DNA of 64,000 nucleotides from Marinomonas communis (GTDB taxonomy: Bacteria > Pseudomonadota > Gammaproteobacteria > Pseudomonadales > Marinomonadaceae), in NCBI RefSeq assembly GCF_004363305.1, contig NZ_SNZA01000001.1, forward strand, positions 770,902 through 834,901, in the 5' to 3' direction. Under the pieces are notes generated by a model that was not told where the DNA came from, ran no database searches, and saw only the letters and a list, made by a program, of their open reading frames with translations. Position 1 is the stretch's first letter. Each line of letters opens with the position of its first letter. This document shows positions 18,979-30,754 of this stretch, piece after piece. The position numbers and the translations under genes are program-made.

Positions 18979-21900
18979 TCACCTTATGGGAGAGTATTTT
19001 ACTGGAGTAACCTTAGGATCACTAAAAGGACCTTCAATCTGATATTGAATACTCGTTACTTTCGAAAGCTGATCACCAATTAACTTGTCCGTTATATATA
19101 AAAGACCCGCAATCTGAGGTGTAGCCAACAGCAAACCCGCAACAGGCAGCGTACTGCTGATCGGAAGCGTGGCTGTCAGGCGCTCATTTAAAGTTTCATC
19201 AACAAGGTTAGCCGTTCCTTGTAAAGAAATTTCTGCCGTAGGGGAAACAACCCGAACCGGCTCTACCGTATTTAACTGGCCTTTAGCGATAGCCAGATTT
19301 CCACTAAAGCGGTCGAATGGCATACCTGGCTCATATAAATCGGAGAAATCAAACGTCAGTCGCTTGGCAAGCGCATCAACGTTAAAGATACCTAATAACC
19401 GTAAAAAAGGCGGCAACTGGTCGACCTGATTGAAATTTCCTTTTTGGACATTGAAGTTGATCTTGCCCGATAACGTAGGACGATCAAAAGACAGCAGTGA
19501 ATCTTCCCAACTTAGCAGTACGGCCGTTTGGTAACGATTCGAGCTTAAAAATGGGGTTGGCGAGAATTTTTTAGTTAACTCTCTTGCATTTTCGCCTTCT
19601 GCTTTAATGGTTAACTCAACATTTTGTTTCGTACCACCTTGCCAAAATATTTGCCCGACAAACTGCCCCTTAGGTAATTGAGTAGTAATGTCTTTAATTC
19701 GAAGACTATTACCAAGATTTTCCACTTTGGCAGACCAATCACCATAAGGGCGGTTATCGATATAAAGCTGATCCACTTTTAAAGAAATTGAGGGAAAAAT
19801 GTTAGGCTGTAGACTCGACTCTTTATCTGCCTCTTTATTTTCTTTGTCTGCCGTCAGCCAATTTAGGTAATGAACATGGAGCTCAGGACCGGCTTCAGTT
19901 TGATTTAGCACAGCATTGAACTCATCTGACGCAACTGAGAATGGGTGACCATCTTTTGCTCGGGTATAGGAAAGCTTCACATTATTAAGCTGATTCTTCT
20001 CATTAATTGGAAGCACATCAACCAACAATTCAGCTGAGCGTAACCATTCCGGAAGATTAGTTGGCACTTGAGATGCCTGATGATCATTGGAGCTAGATTC
20101 AGCTAAGTTTGACTTAAAATCCTCAATAATAGGTTGCCAAGTGAGCCAATCAAACTCATCAAACTGACCATAAACAGACAGCCCTTTTTCTATCTTTTGG
20201 TCTTTAGGTAGCGGCTTTGCAAGGGAAACATGCCCCCCCTGAAGCCCATTAGAATTTGCCAGAATTGCACCATACAACCAATCTTGAGAGGACACATCAA
20301 CCAACACCTCATCATTCAAAGCAGTAATGTGAACATCTGTTGGCACTGAACGGCTAGATGCTTTTGCAGCTGGAGCAGGCAACGCCAACTTTACACCGCT
20401 TAAATCGGTTTTAAGATAAATATCTACTTGACTAGGCTTACTACGCCCAATTTCAAGCTCACCCGAGTAATTGGTTTTACCCTCTAGTCGTGATAGAAAA
20501 GGCTTAGGAGCATTTCGCCACAAGGCTACCTCATGAGCATCTATGTCACCTGAAAGCGCCCCACTCACGATGAGGGAGCCATCTTCTGCAAACTGCGACG
20601 CAAGCATCAAGTGACTTTTCCCACCTAAGGTTTCTACATCAAACTCTGTATCATATAGACCTTTGCTGGATTGATAGTGCAACCTACCAGACTCAACATC
20701 CAAAGGTAAATCCGCTTGGGCAAGCATGACGTTGTTTTGCTGAAATTTTAAGTTCAGATCGACGAAGGGATTCAACTCTTTGCTTAACGGAACTTTCAAA
20801 TCAAAGGATCCCACAACATCACCCGTTACACGCCATCCTTCAAACGGAGTTAACACACTACTCTTCAATGGCGTTTTCTCTAATGCCTGCAGAATCTTTG
20901 ACGCATTATCTTGTATCTGACCGCGCACCATCACTTGGTTCGCATCATCACCACTAAAAGGCACATTAACTTGCAGGTTAGTTACCGGCAAGCCTGCAAA
21001 GTTCGCTTGATTTACAAGCACATTGACGTCATTTTCCGTCACCAAGACATTACCAACGACGGAATTCGCTGATGGCCAATTTGGGTCAAATGTTAATTTT
21101 TCTAGCACAGTGTCAATAGAGAGGCGCAAGTGAGGGGCACCTTGCCCTGCGACAAGCCCCGTTCGAAGCAACAAATCAACATTGCTTGCCTCACCCTGCC
21201 CCAATGCTTGTTCAAGCCAATTGTCTAATTCATTCGACAGAACCTTAGGAGGGACAAACAAAAGGCCATTGCTCTTAGAAATATGCTGAGCATTTATATC
21301 CAGCATCAACTCATCATCACCTACCCCACCTTCCAGTGGCTGCTCTAATCTAAAACGCCCTTGAACTGTAGCTCCTTGATAAGAGAGTTTTAGATTATCG
21401 CCCGTGACGACAAATGAATGATCTAATCTTTGCCAAGCCACTTCACCACTTGAGTGCTGAACCTGCCAAGCAGAATCGTATACTGTCGGAAAAGCGAGAG
21501 AGTGATTTCGTCCTTTAAATTCAATGCTACCTTGAGTGTCCGTTAACGAGAAAACTCCGTAAATATGATCCGCCGCCGGAATGCCATTATGACCGTTCAC
21601 TTGAGCATCTACTAAATTACTTAGGTATTGAAAACGCACACCTTCAGAGCCTTGCCAAATCCTTAAAGAAGCATTCTTCGCCTCCCCTCTAGGCTCAAGG
21701 CCTGAGAGAATACTATGTAGGCGCCACTCACTCGGGACAAACCTCAATGCAGCTTTACTGGCTATTTCAGCATCCATTTTATTGAACACTACAAAGGTAC
21801 GATTTCCATCTGACTCCCATTCCGCTTTAATGTCTATCCCTTCGTACAAACGCCCAGAGTCGTTCAGAGCAAGATCCGCAACAGTGATGGCAACAGCTTC

Positions 21901-22803
21901 ATCATTGTATTTCAGACGCCAATCTGCCTTGAGAAATACAGATTCATTATTTTGAAAAGCTAGCTTTGCCCTACTATCTTTCGCCTGAACTGTTACCCCC
22001 TTGTTTGGCTGATACATTAACCAATATTCACCCGCCATTGACACAGATTGCAGCGGCTCAAGTGCCTCCACGGCAAGCCAATTCGTTGGTAGAGTAATAT
22101 CCGGAACGGAAATATAACCTTGGACTTGCTGCTCAAGGAAATTGGTCAAGTCCCGACTCATCTGCGCCCGTACCTGAATAGGCTGCTCGATATCATTAAT
22201 AAATACGTCGGTTCTAAGAAGGGTCTTTGCAAAGCGCTTGCGCAACATGGTAGCTGGCATTACGACACTTAGCTCATCGAATCTAGGGCTGTTAAGCGTG
22301 AGAGACACATCCAACAAGCTGACTTGCTGCTGCTCTGCCGCATAGTTAAGCACACGAGAGACAGCAGTATCAGCACTAGAACTGGCCGAAGGGGAGGCCT
22401 CTTGTCCTTTCAAGGTAATATTGCCTAGCTCATCTTCCTGCAGAAGCACATCCACGCCAGACAAGACTACATTTTGAAACTGTGGAGAGAGCGTAAAAAG
22501 CGTTTTGGGGATATCAAGCTCTAAAGACAAGTACTCTAATTTAATCGCTTCAAGCTGCTTGGGTGTATCAAGGGAAAGATCGGTCGCCCTAAACTCTACA
22601 TTAACACCTTTTAGCTCGCCAATTAGATCGCCAACATGGACATCCATGCCAGTAAGTTGAGTAAGATTTCGTTCAATTTGAGGTTGATAGACATTGATCA
22701 GTGGTAACGCCAGCTTTGCGAGCAAGACCGTACTTGCCAGCAGCACGCTGGCAATGACTACAGCCCAAAACAAGAAGCGTGTCGCGGCTCTCATTGCTCG
22801 CAT
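18979..22803 (-). CDS. yhdP: YhdP family AsmA-like lipid transport protein
   Basis: Very large (1274-residue) envelope protein of the YhdP/TIGR02099 family. It has an N-terminal membrane helix (about residues 10-35), then a long periplasmic beta-rich groove and a C-terminal AsmA-like part. In E. coli YhdP works with TamB and YdbH in moving phospholipids to the outer membrane. Family-like C-terminal sequence is seen in FDFSDLYEPGMPFDRFSGNL and SLQGTANLVDETLNERL. It starts 12 bases after rng and ends seven bases before the nitrilase gene. Confidence 0.9.
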   Translation of the reverse strand: MRAMRAATRFLFWAVVIASVLLASTVLLAKLALPLINVYQPQIERNLTQLTGMDVHVGDLIGELKGVNVEFRATDLSLDTPKQLEAIKLEYLSLELDIPKTLFTLSPQFQNVVLSGVDVLLQEDELGNITLKGQEASPSASSSADTAVSRVLNYAAEQQQVSLLDVSLTLNSPRFDELSVVMPATMLRKRFAKTLLRTDVFINDIEQPIQVRAQMSRDLTNFLEQQVQGYISVPDITLPTNWLAVEALEPLQSVSMAGEYWLMYQPNKGVTVQAKDSRAKLAFQNNESVFLKADWRLKYNDEAVAITVADLALNDSGRLYEGIDIKAEWESDGNRTFVVFNKMDAEIASKAALRFVPSEWRLHSILSGLEPRGEAKNASLRIWQGSEGVRFQYLSNLVDAQVNGHNGIPAADHIYGVFSLTDTQGSIEFKGRNHSLAFPTVYDSAWQVQHSSGEVAWQRLDHSFVVTGDNLKLSYQGATVQGRFRLEQPLEGGVGDDELMLDINAQHISKSNGLLFVPPKVLSNELDNWLEQALGQGEASNVDLLLRTGLVAGQGAPHLRLSIDTVLEKLTFDPNWPSANSVVGNVLVTENDVNVLVNQANFAGLPVTNLQVNVPFSGDDANQVMVRGQIQDNASKILQALEKTPLKSSVLTPFEGWRVTGDVVGSFDLKVPLSKELNPFVDLNLKFQQNNVMLAQADLPLDVESGRLHYQSSKGLYDTEFDVETLGGKSHLMLASQFAEDGSLIVSGALSGDIDAHEVALWRNAPKPFLSRLEGKTNYSGELEIGRSKPSQVDIYLKTDLSGVKLALPAPAAKASSRSVPTDVHITALNDEVLVDVSSQDWLYGAILANSNGLQGGHVSLAKPLPKDQKIEKGLSVYGQFDEFDWLTWQPIIEDFKSNLAESSSNDHQASQVPTNLPEWLRSAELLVDVLPINEKNQLNNVKLSYTRAKDGHPFSVASDEFNAVLNQTEAGPELHVHYLNWLTADKENKEADKESSLQPNIFPSISLKVDQLYIDNRPYGDWSAKVENLGNSLRIKDITTQLPKGQFVGQIFWQGGTKQNVELTIKAEGENARELTKKFSPTPFLSSNRYQTAVLLSWEDSLLSFDRPTLSGKINFNVQKGNFNQVDQLPPFLRLLGIFNVDALAKRLTFDFSDLYEPGMPFDRFSGNLAIAKGQLNTVEPVRVVSPTAEISLQGTANLVDETLNERLTATLPISSTLPVAGLLLATPQIAGLLYITDKLIGDQLSKVTSIQYQIEGPFSDPKVTPVKYSPIR

Positions 22804-22815
22804 GCATTCACCTCG

Positions 22816-24270
22816 TTAACGCAGCACTACATCGTACTGATCTTGGGTATAAACTGGATCGATCTGGAAACGAATGGTCTTACCGATAAACGCCTCAAGT
22901 TCAGCAACGGCCGCACTCTCCTCATCGAGAAAGCGCTCCACCACTGGACTGCTAGCCAACACGGTATAGGTCTGTGAGTTGTATGCTCGGTCCGCACGCA
23001 TGATTTCACGCAGCACCTCGTAGCAAACCGTTTCCGGCGTTTTTACCACTCCACTTCCTCGGCAAGAGCGACACGGCTCGCATAACACCTGCCCTAAACT
23101 CTCTCGTGTTCGCTTACGAGTCATCTCCACTAAGCCCAACTCAGATACACCCGTAATCTTAGTCTTAGCATGATCCGACTCCAGCACCTTCTCAAGCATT
23201 CTCAGTACTTGTCGCTTATGCTCTTCATCTTCCATGTCGATAAAGTCGATGATAATAATACCACCAAGATTACGAAGCCTTAGCTGTCGACCAATAGCTG
23301 TCGCGGCCTCTAAGTTCGTCTTATAAATGGTTTCTTCTAAATTACGACTACCAACAAAGGCACCAGTGTTCACATCTATTGTAGTCATGGACTCTGTTTG
23401 CTCAATCAACAGATAACCACCAGACTTTAACTGCACCTTACGATCAAGCGCACGCTGAATTTCATCCTCGACACTGTACAAGTCAAAAATAGGACGTTCG
23501 CCAGGGTAGTACTCAATACGATTCATTAAATCCGGAATAAAATCTTCAGCAAAACCACGAAGCTTGGCAAAGTTTTCTTTTGAGTCAATGCGAATCTTTT
23601 CCGTCGTCAAGCTGACTAAGTCACGCATTGTTCGAAGATGAAGCGGTAGGTCTTCATAGATGATGGCAGGTGCTTTAGTGGCATGAATACGCTTTTTAAC
23701 CGACTGCCAGAGTCGAGTTAAGAAGTTGATATCAGCTAAGATTTCTTCTTCACCAGCACGTTCGGCAGCGGTTCGTAGTATATAGCCACTGGTTTCGTCA
23801 CGATCCTCTAAGGCCTTAGAGACTAACTGCTTTAAACGCTCTCGCTCTTCTTCATTTTCAATGCGCTGACTCACTCCAACATGTGCTTGATCGGGCATGT
23901 AAACTAAATAACGAGAAGGGATAGAGAGATGGGTAGTCAGTCGAGCACCTTTGGTGCTAATTGGGTCTTTGGTCACTTGTACGACCAATGATTGACCTTC
24001 TCGAAGGTAGTCCCCGATTTGATCACTTGCGTTTACCGAATCACGATCAGCAACCTCAGAAACATGAATAAAGGCAGCTCTTTCTAAACCGATATCCACA
24101 AAAGCGGCCTGCATACCAGGCAACACCCTTACGACTTTACCTTGATAAATGTTACCAACAATTCCTTTGCGGCTAGATCGCTCGATATACACTTCCTGTA
24201 GCACACCATTTTCAACCAGCGCTACACGTATTTCCATCGGGGTGACGTTAATTAAGACATCTTCACTCAC
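22816..24270 (-). CDS. rng: Ribonuclease G
   Basis: Endoribonuclease that matures the 5' end of 16S rRNA and degrades some mRNAs. The S1-like domain (KGIVGNIYQGKVVRVLPGMQ, residues about 35-120) is followed by the RNase E/G catalytic core with the metal-binding aspartates in TTIDVNTGAFVG and IIIIDFIDME. The CEPCRSCRGSG cysteine cluster near residue 405 corresponds to the zinc-link. At 484 residues it lacks the long scaffold tail of RNase E, so it is RNase G. Its start overlaps the end of maf by eight bases. Confidence 0.96.
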   Translation of the reverse strand: MSEDVLINVTPMEIRVALVENGVLQEVYIERSSRKGIVGNIYQGKVVRVLPGMQAAFVDIGLERAAFIHVSEVADRDSVNASDQIGDYLREGQSLVVQVTKDPISTKGARLTTHLSIPSRYLVYMPDQAHVGVSQRIENEEERERLKQLVSKALEDRDETSGYILRTAAERAGEEEILADINFLTRLWQSVKKRIHATKAPAIIYEDLPLHLRTMRDLVSLTTEKIRIDSKENFAKLRGFAEDFIPDLMNRIEYYPGERPIFDLYSVEDEIQRALDRKVQLKSGGYLLIEQTESMTTIDVNTGAFVGSRNLEETIYKTNLEAATAIGRQLRLRNLGGIIIIDFIDMEDEEHKRQVLRMLEKVLESDHAKTKITGVSELGLVEMTRKRTRESLGQVLCEPCRSCRGSGVVKTPETVCYEVLREIMRADRAYNSQTYTVLASSPVVERFLDEESAAVAELEAFIGKTIRFQIDPVYTQDQYDVVLR

Positions 24271-24856
24271 GAATATTCTCCTTTAGAGGACTCACTCCGA
24301 ACTCACTAAGAAACTGACTTACTTCATAAATTGGCAAGCCCACTACCGCCGAAAAAGAGCCCGTCATATGCTTCACGAACATACCACCAACACCTTGAAT
24401 GGCATATGATCCCGCCTTATCACAAGGTTCACCCGTGCGCCAGTAATGCTCGATTTCTAGGTCTGATATCTCTCGAAATGACACATCCGACACCACATTA
24501 CAGGTGGCCACTCGGTTTAAGCCTCCATTACAAACACAAAGTGATGTCATAACTTGGTGTGTTTTACCTGACAGCGAACGCAACATTGTCTTTGCGTGAG
24601 CAAAGCTTTCTGGTTTCCCCAAAATCTGCCCATCAATCACAACACTGGTATCCGATGCAATAATCACATCACGGTGATCAACGCCTTGGCCTGCAATAGC
24701 TTCCGCTTTTTCACGGGCCATCCGGATAACGTATTCCTCGGGTGACTCCATAGGAAAAGGCGTTTCATCAATATCAGCTGGCCTAACTTCAAACGAGCTA
24801 ACCAGGTTTGCTAACAATTCTCTGCGTCTTGGTGATGCGGAAGCGAGAATAATCAT
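24263..24856 (-). CDS. maf: Maf nucleotide pyrophosphatase (dTTP/UTP type, YhdE-like)
   Basis: House-cleaning nucleoside triphosphate pyrophosphatase. The Maf N-terminus IILASASPRRRELL is followed by VRMAREKAEAIA, IASDTSVVIDGQILGKP and GSYAIQGVGGMFVKHMTGSF. The last two carry the catalytic aspartate and substrate-specificity residues. The ATG at 24856 gives the canonical N-terminus; a longer reading overlaps mreD. It lies between mreD and rng, the classical mreBCD-maf-rng order. Confidence 0.94.
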   Translation of the reverse strand: MIILASASPRRRELLANLVSSFEVRPADIDETPFPMESPEEYVIRMAREKAEAIAGQGVDHRDVIIASDTSVVIDGQILGKPESFAHAKTMLRSLSGKTHQVMTSLCVCNGGLNRVATCNVVSDVSFREISDLEIEHYWRTGEPCDKAGSYAIQGVGGMFVKHMTGSFSAVVGLPIYEVSQFLSEFGVSPLKENIRE

Positions 24857-24864
24857 GAAGATCC

Positions 24865-25338
24865 TTATTGAATTAAGTAAAGCCTGCGAATACCCCTTAA
24901 CAATACAAACACCCAAGGCCAAAGAATCGCTGACACCACTGCAGGCATGAAAATCATCAGGGTCGGCTCAGCATCGCCGGTATAATGGTCAATCCAGAAC
25001 CCAACTAACTGGTTAATAGAAATAAGCAGAAAGATAAAAATACTCTGTTGCCAACGACGATACATTCTCAGTCGTTTATAAAGTGTGGCACAAGCAGCGG
25101 TAATGACAACATACGTCAAAGAATGCTGACCAATCACACCACCTTGCAGCAGATCAACCAACAACCCTAGGAACCACGCAATCCCGACACCGACTTTAAA
25201 TGGCAAGGCAATTACCCAATAGAGAATTACCAGTAGTGTCCACTCAGGCTTAAACCACACTAGGTGGGTCGGAAAGACCAACCCCTCTAGCATCAAAGCC
25301 ACAACAAAAGTTAGAACAAAAGCTAAAGAAGATTTCAT
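24865..25338 (-). CDS. mreD: Rod shape-determining protein MreD
   Basis: Integral membrane subunit of the rod-shape elongasome, 157 residues with about five membrane segments. The family-like stretch VGIAWFLGLLVDLLQGGVIGQHSLTY is clear. It overlaps mreC by four bases (ATGA arrangement) and is followed by maf. Assignment rests on hydrophobic pattern, the conserved GLLVDLLQG motif and position. Confidence 0.92.
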   Translation of the reverse strand: MKSSLAFVLTFVVALMLEGLVFPTHLVWFKPEWTLLVILYWVIALPFKVGVGIAWFLGLLVDLLQGGVIGQHSLTYVVITAACATLYKRLRMYRRWQQSIFIFLLISINQLVGFWIDHYTGDAEPTLMIFMPAVVSAILWPWVFVLLRGIRRLYLIQ

Positions 25339-26153
25339 GGCTGAGCCTCATCACTTCGCTCGATGAGCATCACATGGCGACTTCGCCCCAATTGCGCTAG
25401 CGGCACAACATCAACGTCAGCGTATGGTTTACCAGAGACATGTCGTACGGCTCGTACAACACCAACAGGGTAGCCAATCGGAAAACGATTTGCTAAACCA
25501 CTGGTTGTAAGAATGTCACCTTTCTTAATATCGGCAGTATGAGGAACGCTCATCAACTCCATTCGTTTCATGTCACCGGTGCCACGCAACACACTACGAA
25601 AACCGGTTCGAGCAAGCTGAACTGGGACAAAATGACTTGCATCGGCGATCAGAAGTACACGACTGGTGTAAGCAGACGTTTCCACCACTTGTCCCAGAAC
25701 ACCTGTGGCATCAAGTACTGGCTGACCAACGTATGCGCCATTAGAGAACCCTTTATCGATCAGTATCTTATGACTGTAAGCGTTCTGATCAAAGCCAATA
25801 ACTTCACCCATAACCACTTTTTCATCAACTCGTTGCGAAGCGTCTAGCAGCTCACGCAAGCGCACGTTTTCAGCTTTCAAAGCCTCAAAACGCTGCAGCT
25901 GACCTCTCAACAAAAGCAGTTCTTGATTCAGTGATTGATTTTGCGCCACCAAGTCTTCACGACTGTCTAAATGCATTTCAGCCCAGCTGATCATCTTTTG
26001 AGGTGCGCTCACAACCACTTGGATAGGTGTAACTAACCAAGTTAAGTAAGGCCGGATAGGACTAAAAACTTTGTAATGCAAGTCTCCAACAATCATCGCC
26101 AGCGACACCATAACTAGTATCACAAAACGTGTGCTGGAGACTTTGCCAGACAA
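25335..26153 (-). CDS. mreC: Rod shape-determining protein MreC
   Basis: Bitopic membrane scaffold of the elongasome. It has an N-terminal membrane helix (about residues 10-25), a coiled coil (ENLVAQ-type region around residues 70-110, LNQELLLLRGQLQRFEAL) and the MreC beta-barrel domain (GQPVLDATGVLGQVVETSAY, LLIADASHFVPVQLARTG). The only conventional start is TTG at 26153, which has no ribosome binding site. A perfect AGGAG at 26180-26184 is ideally spaced eight bases from an in-frame ATT at 26171. Starting there would add six residues and align with the usual MreC N-terminus. The true start is probably that AUU. Confidence 0.92.
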   Translation of the reverse strand: MSGKVSSTRFVILVMVSLAMIVGDLHYKVFSPIRPYLTWLVTPIQVVVSAPQKMISWAEMHLDSREDLVAQNQSLNQELLLLRGQLQRFEALKAENVRLRELLDASQRVDEKVVMGEVIGFDQNAYSHKILIDKGFSNGAYVGQPVLDATGVLGQVVETSAYTSRVLLIADASHFVPVQLARTGFRSVLRGTGDMKRMELMSVPHTADIKKGDILTTSGLANRFPIGYPVGVVRAVRHVSGKPYADVDVVPLAQLGRSRHVMLIERSDEAQP

Positions 26154-26189
26154 GAATGCCGAATTACTAATGGGATGCGCTCCTAACTA

Positions 26190-27473
<1,284 letters not shown>

Positions 27474-27761
27474 ATGTCTCTAGAAAAGCAAGACGTGCTC
27501 AAAATCGCGCACCTTGCTCGTTTGTCGTTGAATGATAACGACGCCGAGCAATACCAACATTCACTTACGAGTGTTTTGGACTTGGTTGAACAAATGCAAT
27601 CTGTCGACACCAATGGCGTTGAGCCACTTTCTCACCCACTGGAAGCAAAGCAACGTCTTCGTGACGATGTGGTGACAGAAGAAAATCGCCGCGAAGCCTT
27701 CCTTGCCAACGCACCTCAAACTGAAGCGGGCCTATTCTTGGTTCCTAAAGTTATCGATTAA
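27474..27761 (+). CDS. gatC: Asp-tRNA(Asn)/Glu-tRNA(Gln) amidotransferase subunit C
   Basis: Small stabilising subunit of the GatCAB amidotransferase, 95 residues. Family features are [20 protein letters not shown] near the N-terminus and [20 protein letters not shown] in the second half. It begins the gatC-gatA-gatB operon, 12 bases before gatA. Confidence 0.95.
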   Translation: MSLEKQDVLKIAHLARLSLNDNDAEQYQHSLTSVLDLVEQMQSVDTNGVEPLSHPLEAKQRLRDDVVTEENRREAFLANAPQTEAGLFLVPKVID

Positions 27762-27773
27762 GAGCTTACAGAC

Positions 27774-29234
27774 ATGGTTGATCAAAGCATTGCCTCGCTC
27801 GCAAAGAAACTGCGAGCAAAAGAAATTTCCAGCGTTGAATTAACGCAAGACTACCTAGCACGCATTAAGCAGCTTGATGGTCAGTTAAACAGCTACATCA
27901 CTGTCACGGATGAAATCGCCCTTGCACAAGCTGAAGCCGCAGACAAGCTGATTGCTTCTGGCTCCACAAGCACCCTAGCCGGCATCCCAATTGCCCATAA
28001 AGACTTGTTCTGTACCGATGGCATCTTAACGACTTGTGCATCAAAAATGCTGCACAACTTTGTACCGCCATACGAGTCCACGGTAACGGGTCGCATGTTA
28101 GCATCCGGAGCGGTCACGTTAGGCAAGACCAACATGGATGAATTCGCAATGGGTTCATCGAATGAAAACAGCCATTATGGCGCCGTGAAAAACCCATGGA
28201 ACCTGGACAAAGTTCCTGGCGGCTCTTCAGGTGGTTCTGCTGCTGCTGTAGCGGCTGGCCTTTGTGTTGCTGCAACAGGCACTGACACCGGCGGCTCGAT
28301 CCGCCAGCCAGCTTCTTTCTGTGGTATCTCTGGCCTTAAACCAACTTACGGCCGCGTTTCTCGTTTCGGCATGATCGCTTACGCATCAAGCCTTGACCAA
28401 GCAGGACCAATGGCGCGTTCTGCAGAAGACTGTGCTCACATTCTTCAGTCAATTGCTGGCTTTGATGCGAGCGACTCAACTTGCTCTGAAGTCGCGACCG
28501 AAGATTACACTGCTAACCTTGAAGCCCCTCTTGAAGGCCTAACGATCGGTTTACCAAAAGAGTACTTTGGTGACGGCCTTAACAATGACGTTGCAACAGT
28601 AATTCAAGACGCCGTTAAAGAGTTCGAGAAACTAGGTGCTAAGGTTAAAGAAATCTCTCTTCCTAACCTAAACCTAAGTATTCCGTCTTACTACGTGATC
28701 GCACCATCAGAAGCATCTTCTAACTTATCTCGTTTTGACGGCGTACGTTACGGCTACCGTTGTGAAGATCCAAAAGATCTAATGGACATGTACAAGCGCT
28801 CACGTGGTGAAGGCTTCGGCAAAGAAGTGCAAAAGCGTATCATGGTCGGCACTTACGCCCTATCTGAAGGCTACTACGACGCTTACTACCTAAAAGCGCA
28901 ACGCATTCGTCGCCTAATCAAAGAAGATTTTGTTAAAGCTTTTGACGAAGTAGACGTGATTATGGGCCCTGTTGCACCCACTACTGCATTTGGTATTGGC
29001 GCAAAAACCGATGACCCAATCGCCATGTACCTTGAGGACATCTACACCCTATCGATCAACCTTGCAGGCATCCCTGCCATGTCAATTCCAGCTGGCTTTG
29101 CAGAAGGCATGCCTGTTGGCCTACAGATCATGGGTAACTACTTCGCAGAAGCCAAGCTACTGAACGTTGCACACAAGTTCCAGCAAGCAACGGATTGGCA
29201 TACGAAAAACCCTAGCTTGGCAGAAGGAGCATAA
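27774..29234 (+). CDS. gatA: Asp-tRNA(Asn)/Glu-tRNA(Gln) amidotransferase subunit A
   Basis: Amidase-signature subunit that frees ammonia from glutamine for GatB. The Lys-Ser-Ser catalytic triad is Lys76 ([10 protein letters not shown]), Ser151 ([12 protein letters not shown]) and Ser175 ([14 protein letters not shown]), with the spacing seen in characterised GatA. The length of 486 residues is standard. It is followed by gatB two bases after its stop. The presence of GatCAB implies that Asn-tRNA and/or Gln-tRNA is made by the indirect route. Confidence 0.97.
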   Translation: MVDQSIASLAKKLRAKEISSVELTQDYLARIKQLDGQLNSYITVTDEIALAQAEAADKLIASGSTSTLAGIPIAHKDLFCTDGILTTCASKMLHNFVPPYESTVTGRMLASGAVTLGKTNMDEFAMGSSNENSHYGAVKNPWNLDKVPGGSSGGSAAAVAAGLCVAATGTDTGGSIRQPASFCGISGLKPTYGRVSRFGMIAYASSLDQAGPMARSAEDCAHILQSIAGFDASDSTCSEVATEDYTANLEAPLEGLTIGLPKEYFGDGLNNDVATVIQDAVKEFEKLGAKVKEISLPNLNLSIPSYYVIAPSEASSNLSRFDGVRYGYRCEDPKDLMDMYKRSRGEGFGKEVQKRIMVGTYALSEGYYDAYYLKAQRIRRLIKEDFVKAFDEVDVIMGPVAPTTAFGIGAKTDDPIAMYLEDIYTLSINLAGIPAMSIPAGFAEGMPVGLQIMGNYFAEAKLLNVAHKFQQATDWHTKNPSLAEGA

Positions 29235-29236
29235 TC

Positions 29237-30682
29237 ATGAATTGGGAAGTTGTCATCGGCTTGGAAATCCACGCCCAACTATCGACTCAGTCAAAACTAT
29301 TCTCTGGTGCAGCAACAAGCTTTGGTGCTGAACCGAATACCAATACAACACTTGTTGATTTAGGTATGCCTGGCGCACTACCTGTTTTCAACAAAGAAGC
29401 GCTTCGCATGGCCGTTATGTTTGGCCAAGCAGTGAACGCTGAAATCGGCATGACATCCGTTTTTGCGCGTAAGAACTACTTCTACCCTGACCTTCCAAAA
29501 GGCTACCAAACCAGCCAGATGGATCACCCTATTGTCGGTAAAGGTCACTTAGATATCACGCTTGATGACGGCACTGTAAAACGTGTTGGCATCACCCGTG
29601 CGCACTTGGAAGAAGACGCGGGCAAATCTTTGCACGAAGATTTCCAGGGTATGACAGGTATCGATCTGAACCGCTCAAGCACACCTCTTTTGGAAATCGT
29701 TTCTGAGCCAGACATGCGCTCTGCAAAAGAAGCCGTTGCATACGTTAAGATGATTCACTCAATCGTCACGTACCTTGGTATCTGTGATGGCAACATGGCC
29801 GAAGGCTCGATGCGTTGTGACATCAATATCTCTCTACGACCTAAAGGCCAAGAAGAATTCGGCACTCGTACAGAAATCAAAAACGTTAACTCGTTCCGTT
29901 TCATTGAGCGCGCTATCTACACAGAAATCGAGCGCCAAGCTGACATCCTCGAAGACGGTGGCAAGATTACTCAAGAAACACGCCTGTACGATCCCGACAA
30001 AGACGAGACACGCAGCATGCGTAGCAAGGAAGACGCGAACGACTACCGTTACTTCCCTTGCCCAGATCTATTGCCTATAGAGTTGACACAGGAGTACGTG
30101 AACGAGATCGCAGCGAACCTTCCAGAACTACCTGTTCAAAAAGCAGAGCGCTTTATGTCTGAGTACAAGCTAAGCGAATACGATGCTGGTGTTCTATCTG
30201 CAACACGCGCGATGGCCGATTACTTTGAAGAAGTAGCCAAAGTTGCCGGCAATGCCAAACTGGCTGCAAACTGGGTAATGGGTGAACTAAGTAAGTACCT
30301 AAATACTGAAGGTAAAGAAATCACTGAGTCTTCTGTAACCGCAGAGCAGCTTGGTGGCCTACTGGTTCGCATTGAAGACAACACGATCAACGGCAAAACC
30401 GCTAAGAACGTTCTTCAGTCCATGTGGGAAGGTGAAGGTTCAGCCGATCAAATCATCGAAGCAAAAGGTCTGAAGCAAGTAACGGACACTGGCGCTATCG
30501 AAAGCATGATTCAAGGCGTGCTAGATGCTAATGCCGCTCAAGTTGAACAGTTCCGCGCGTCGGATGAAGACAAGCAGAAGAAAATGATTGGTTTCTTCAT
30601 GGGGCAGGTCATGAAAGCATCTCAAGGCAAGGCTAACCCTGGTATGGTAACGCCAATCCTGAACAAACTTTTAAAAGGTTAA
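29237..30682 (+). CDS. gatB: Asp-tRNA(Asn)/Glu-tRNA(Gln) amidotransferase subunit B
   Basis: The tRNA-binding kinase/amidotransferase subunit of GatCAB, 481 residues. It starts [20 protein letters not shown] and contains [29 protein letters not shown] active-site sequence and [17 protein letters not shown] sequence, all typical. The C-terminal YqeY-like tail domain is complete. It closes the operon ahead of a strong terminator. Confidence 0.97.
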   Translation: MNWEVVIGLEIHAQLSTQSKLFSGAATSFGAEPNTNTTLVDLGMPGALPVFNKEALRMAVMFGQAVNAEIGMTSVFARKNYFYPDLPKGYQTSQMDHPIVGKGHLDITLDDGTVKRVGITRAHLEEDAGKSLHEDFQGMTGIDLNRSSTPLLEIVSEPDMRSAKEAVAYVKMIHSIVTYLGICDGNMAEGSMRCDINISLRPKGQEEFGTRTEIKNVNSFRFIERAIYTEIERQADILEDGGKITQETRLYDPDKDETRSMRSKEDANDYRYFPCPDLLPIELTQEYVNEIAANLPELPVQKAERFMSEYKLSEYDAGVLSATRAMADYFEEVAKVAGNAKLAANWVMGELSKYLNTEGKEITESSVTAEQLGGLLVRIEDNTINGKTAKNVLQSMWEGEGSADQIIEAKGLKQVTDTGAIESMIQGVLDANAAQVEQFRASDEDKQKKMIGFFMGQVMKASQGKANPGMVTPILNKLLKG

Positions 30683-30696
30683 GTTTCAGCATCACT

Positions 30697-30729
30697 AAAA
30701 AATGCCCGCTCAACTAAGCGGGCATTTTT
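30697..30729. terminator. Terminator after gatB
   Basis: A stem AAAATGCCCGCT/AGCGGGCATTTT with a short loop is followed by T residues. It lies between the convergent gatB and response-regulator genes and, being nearly symmetric, can serve both. Confidence 0.85.
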
Positions 30730-30754
30730 ATGTTATTTAAACAAGCATCAACGG

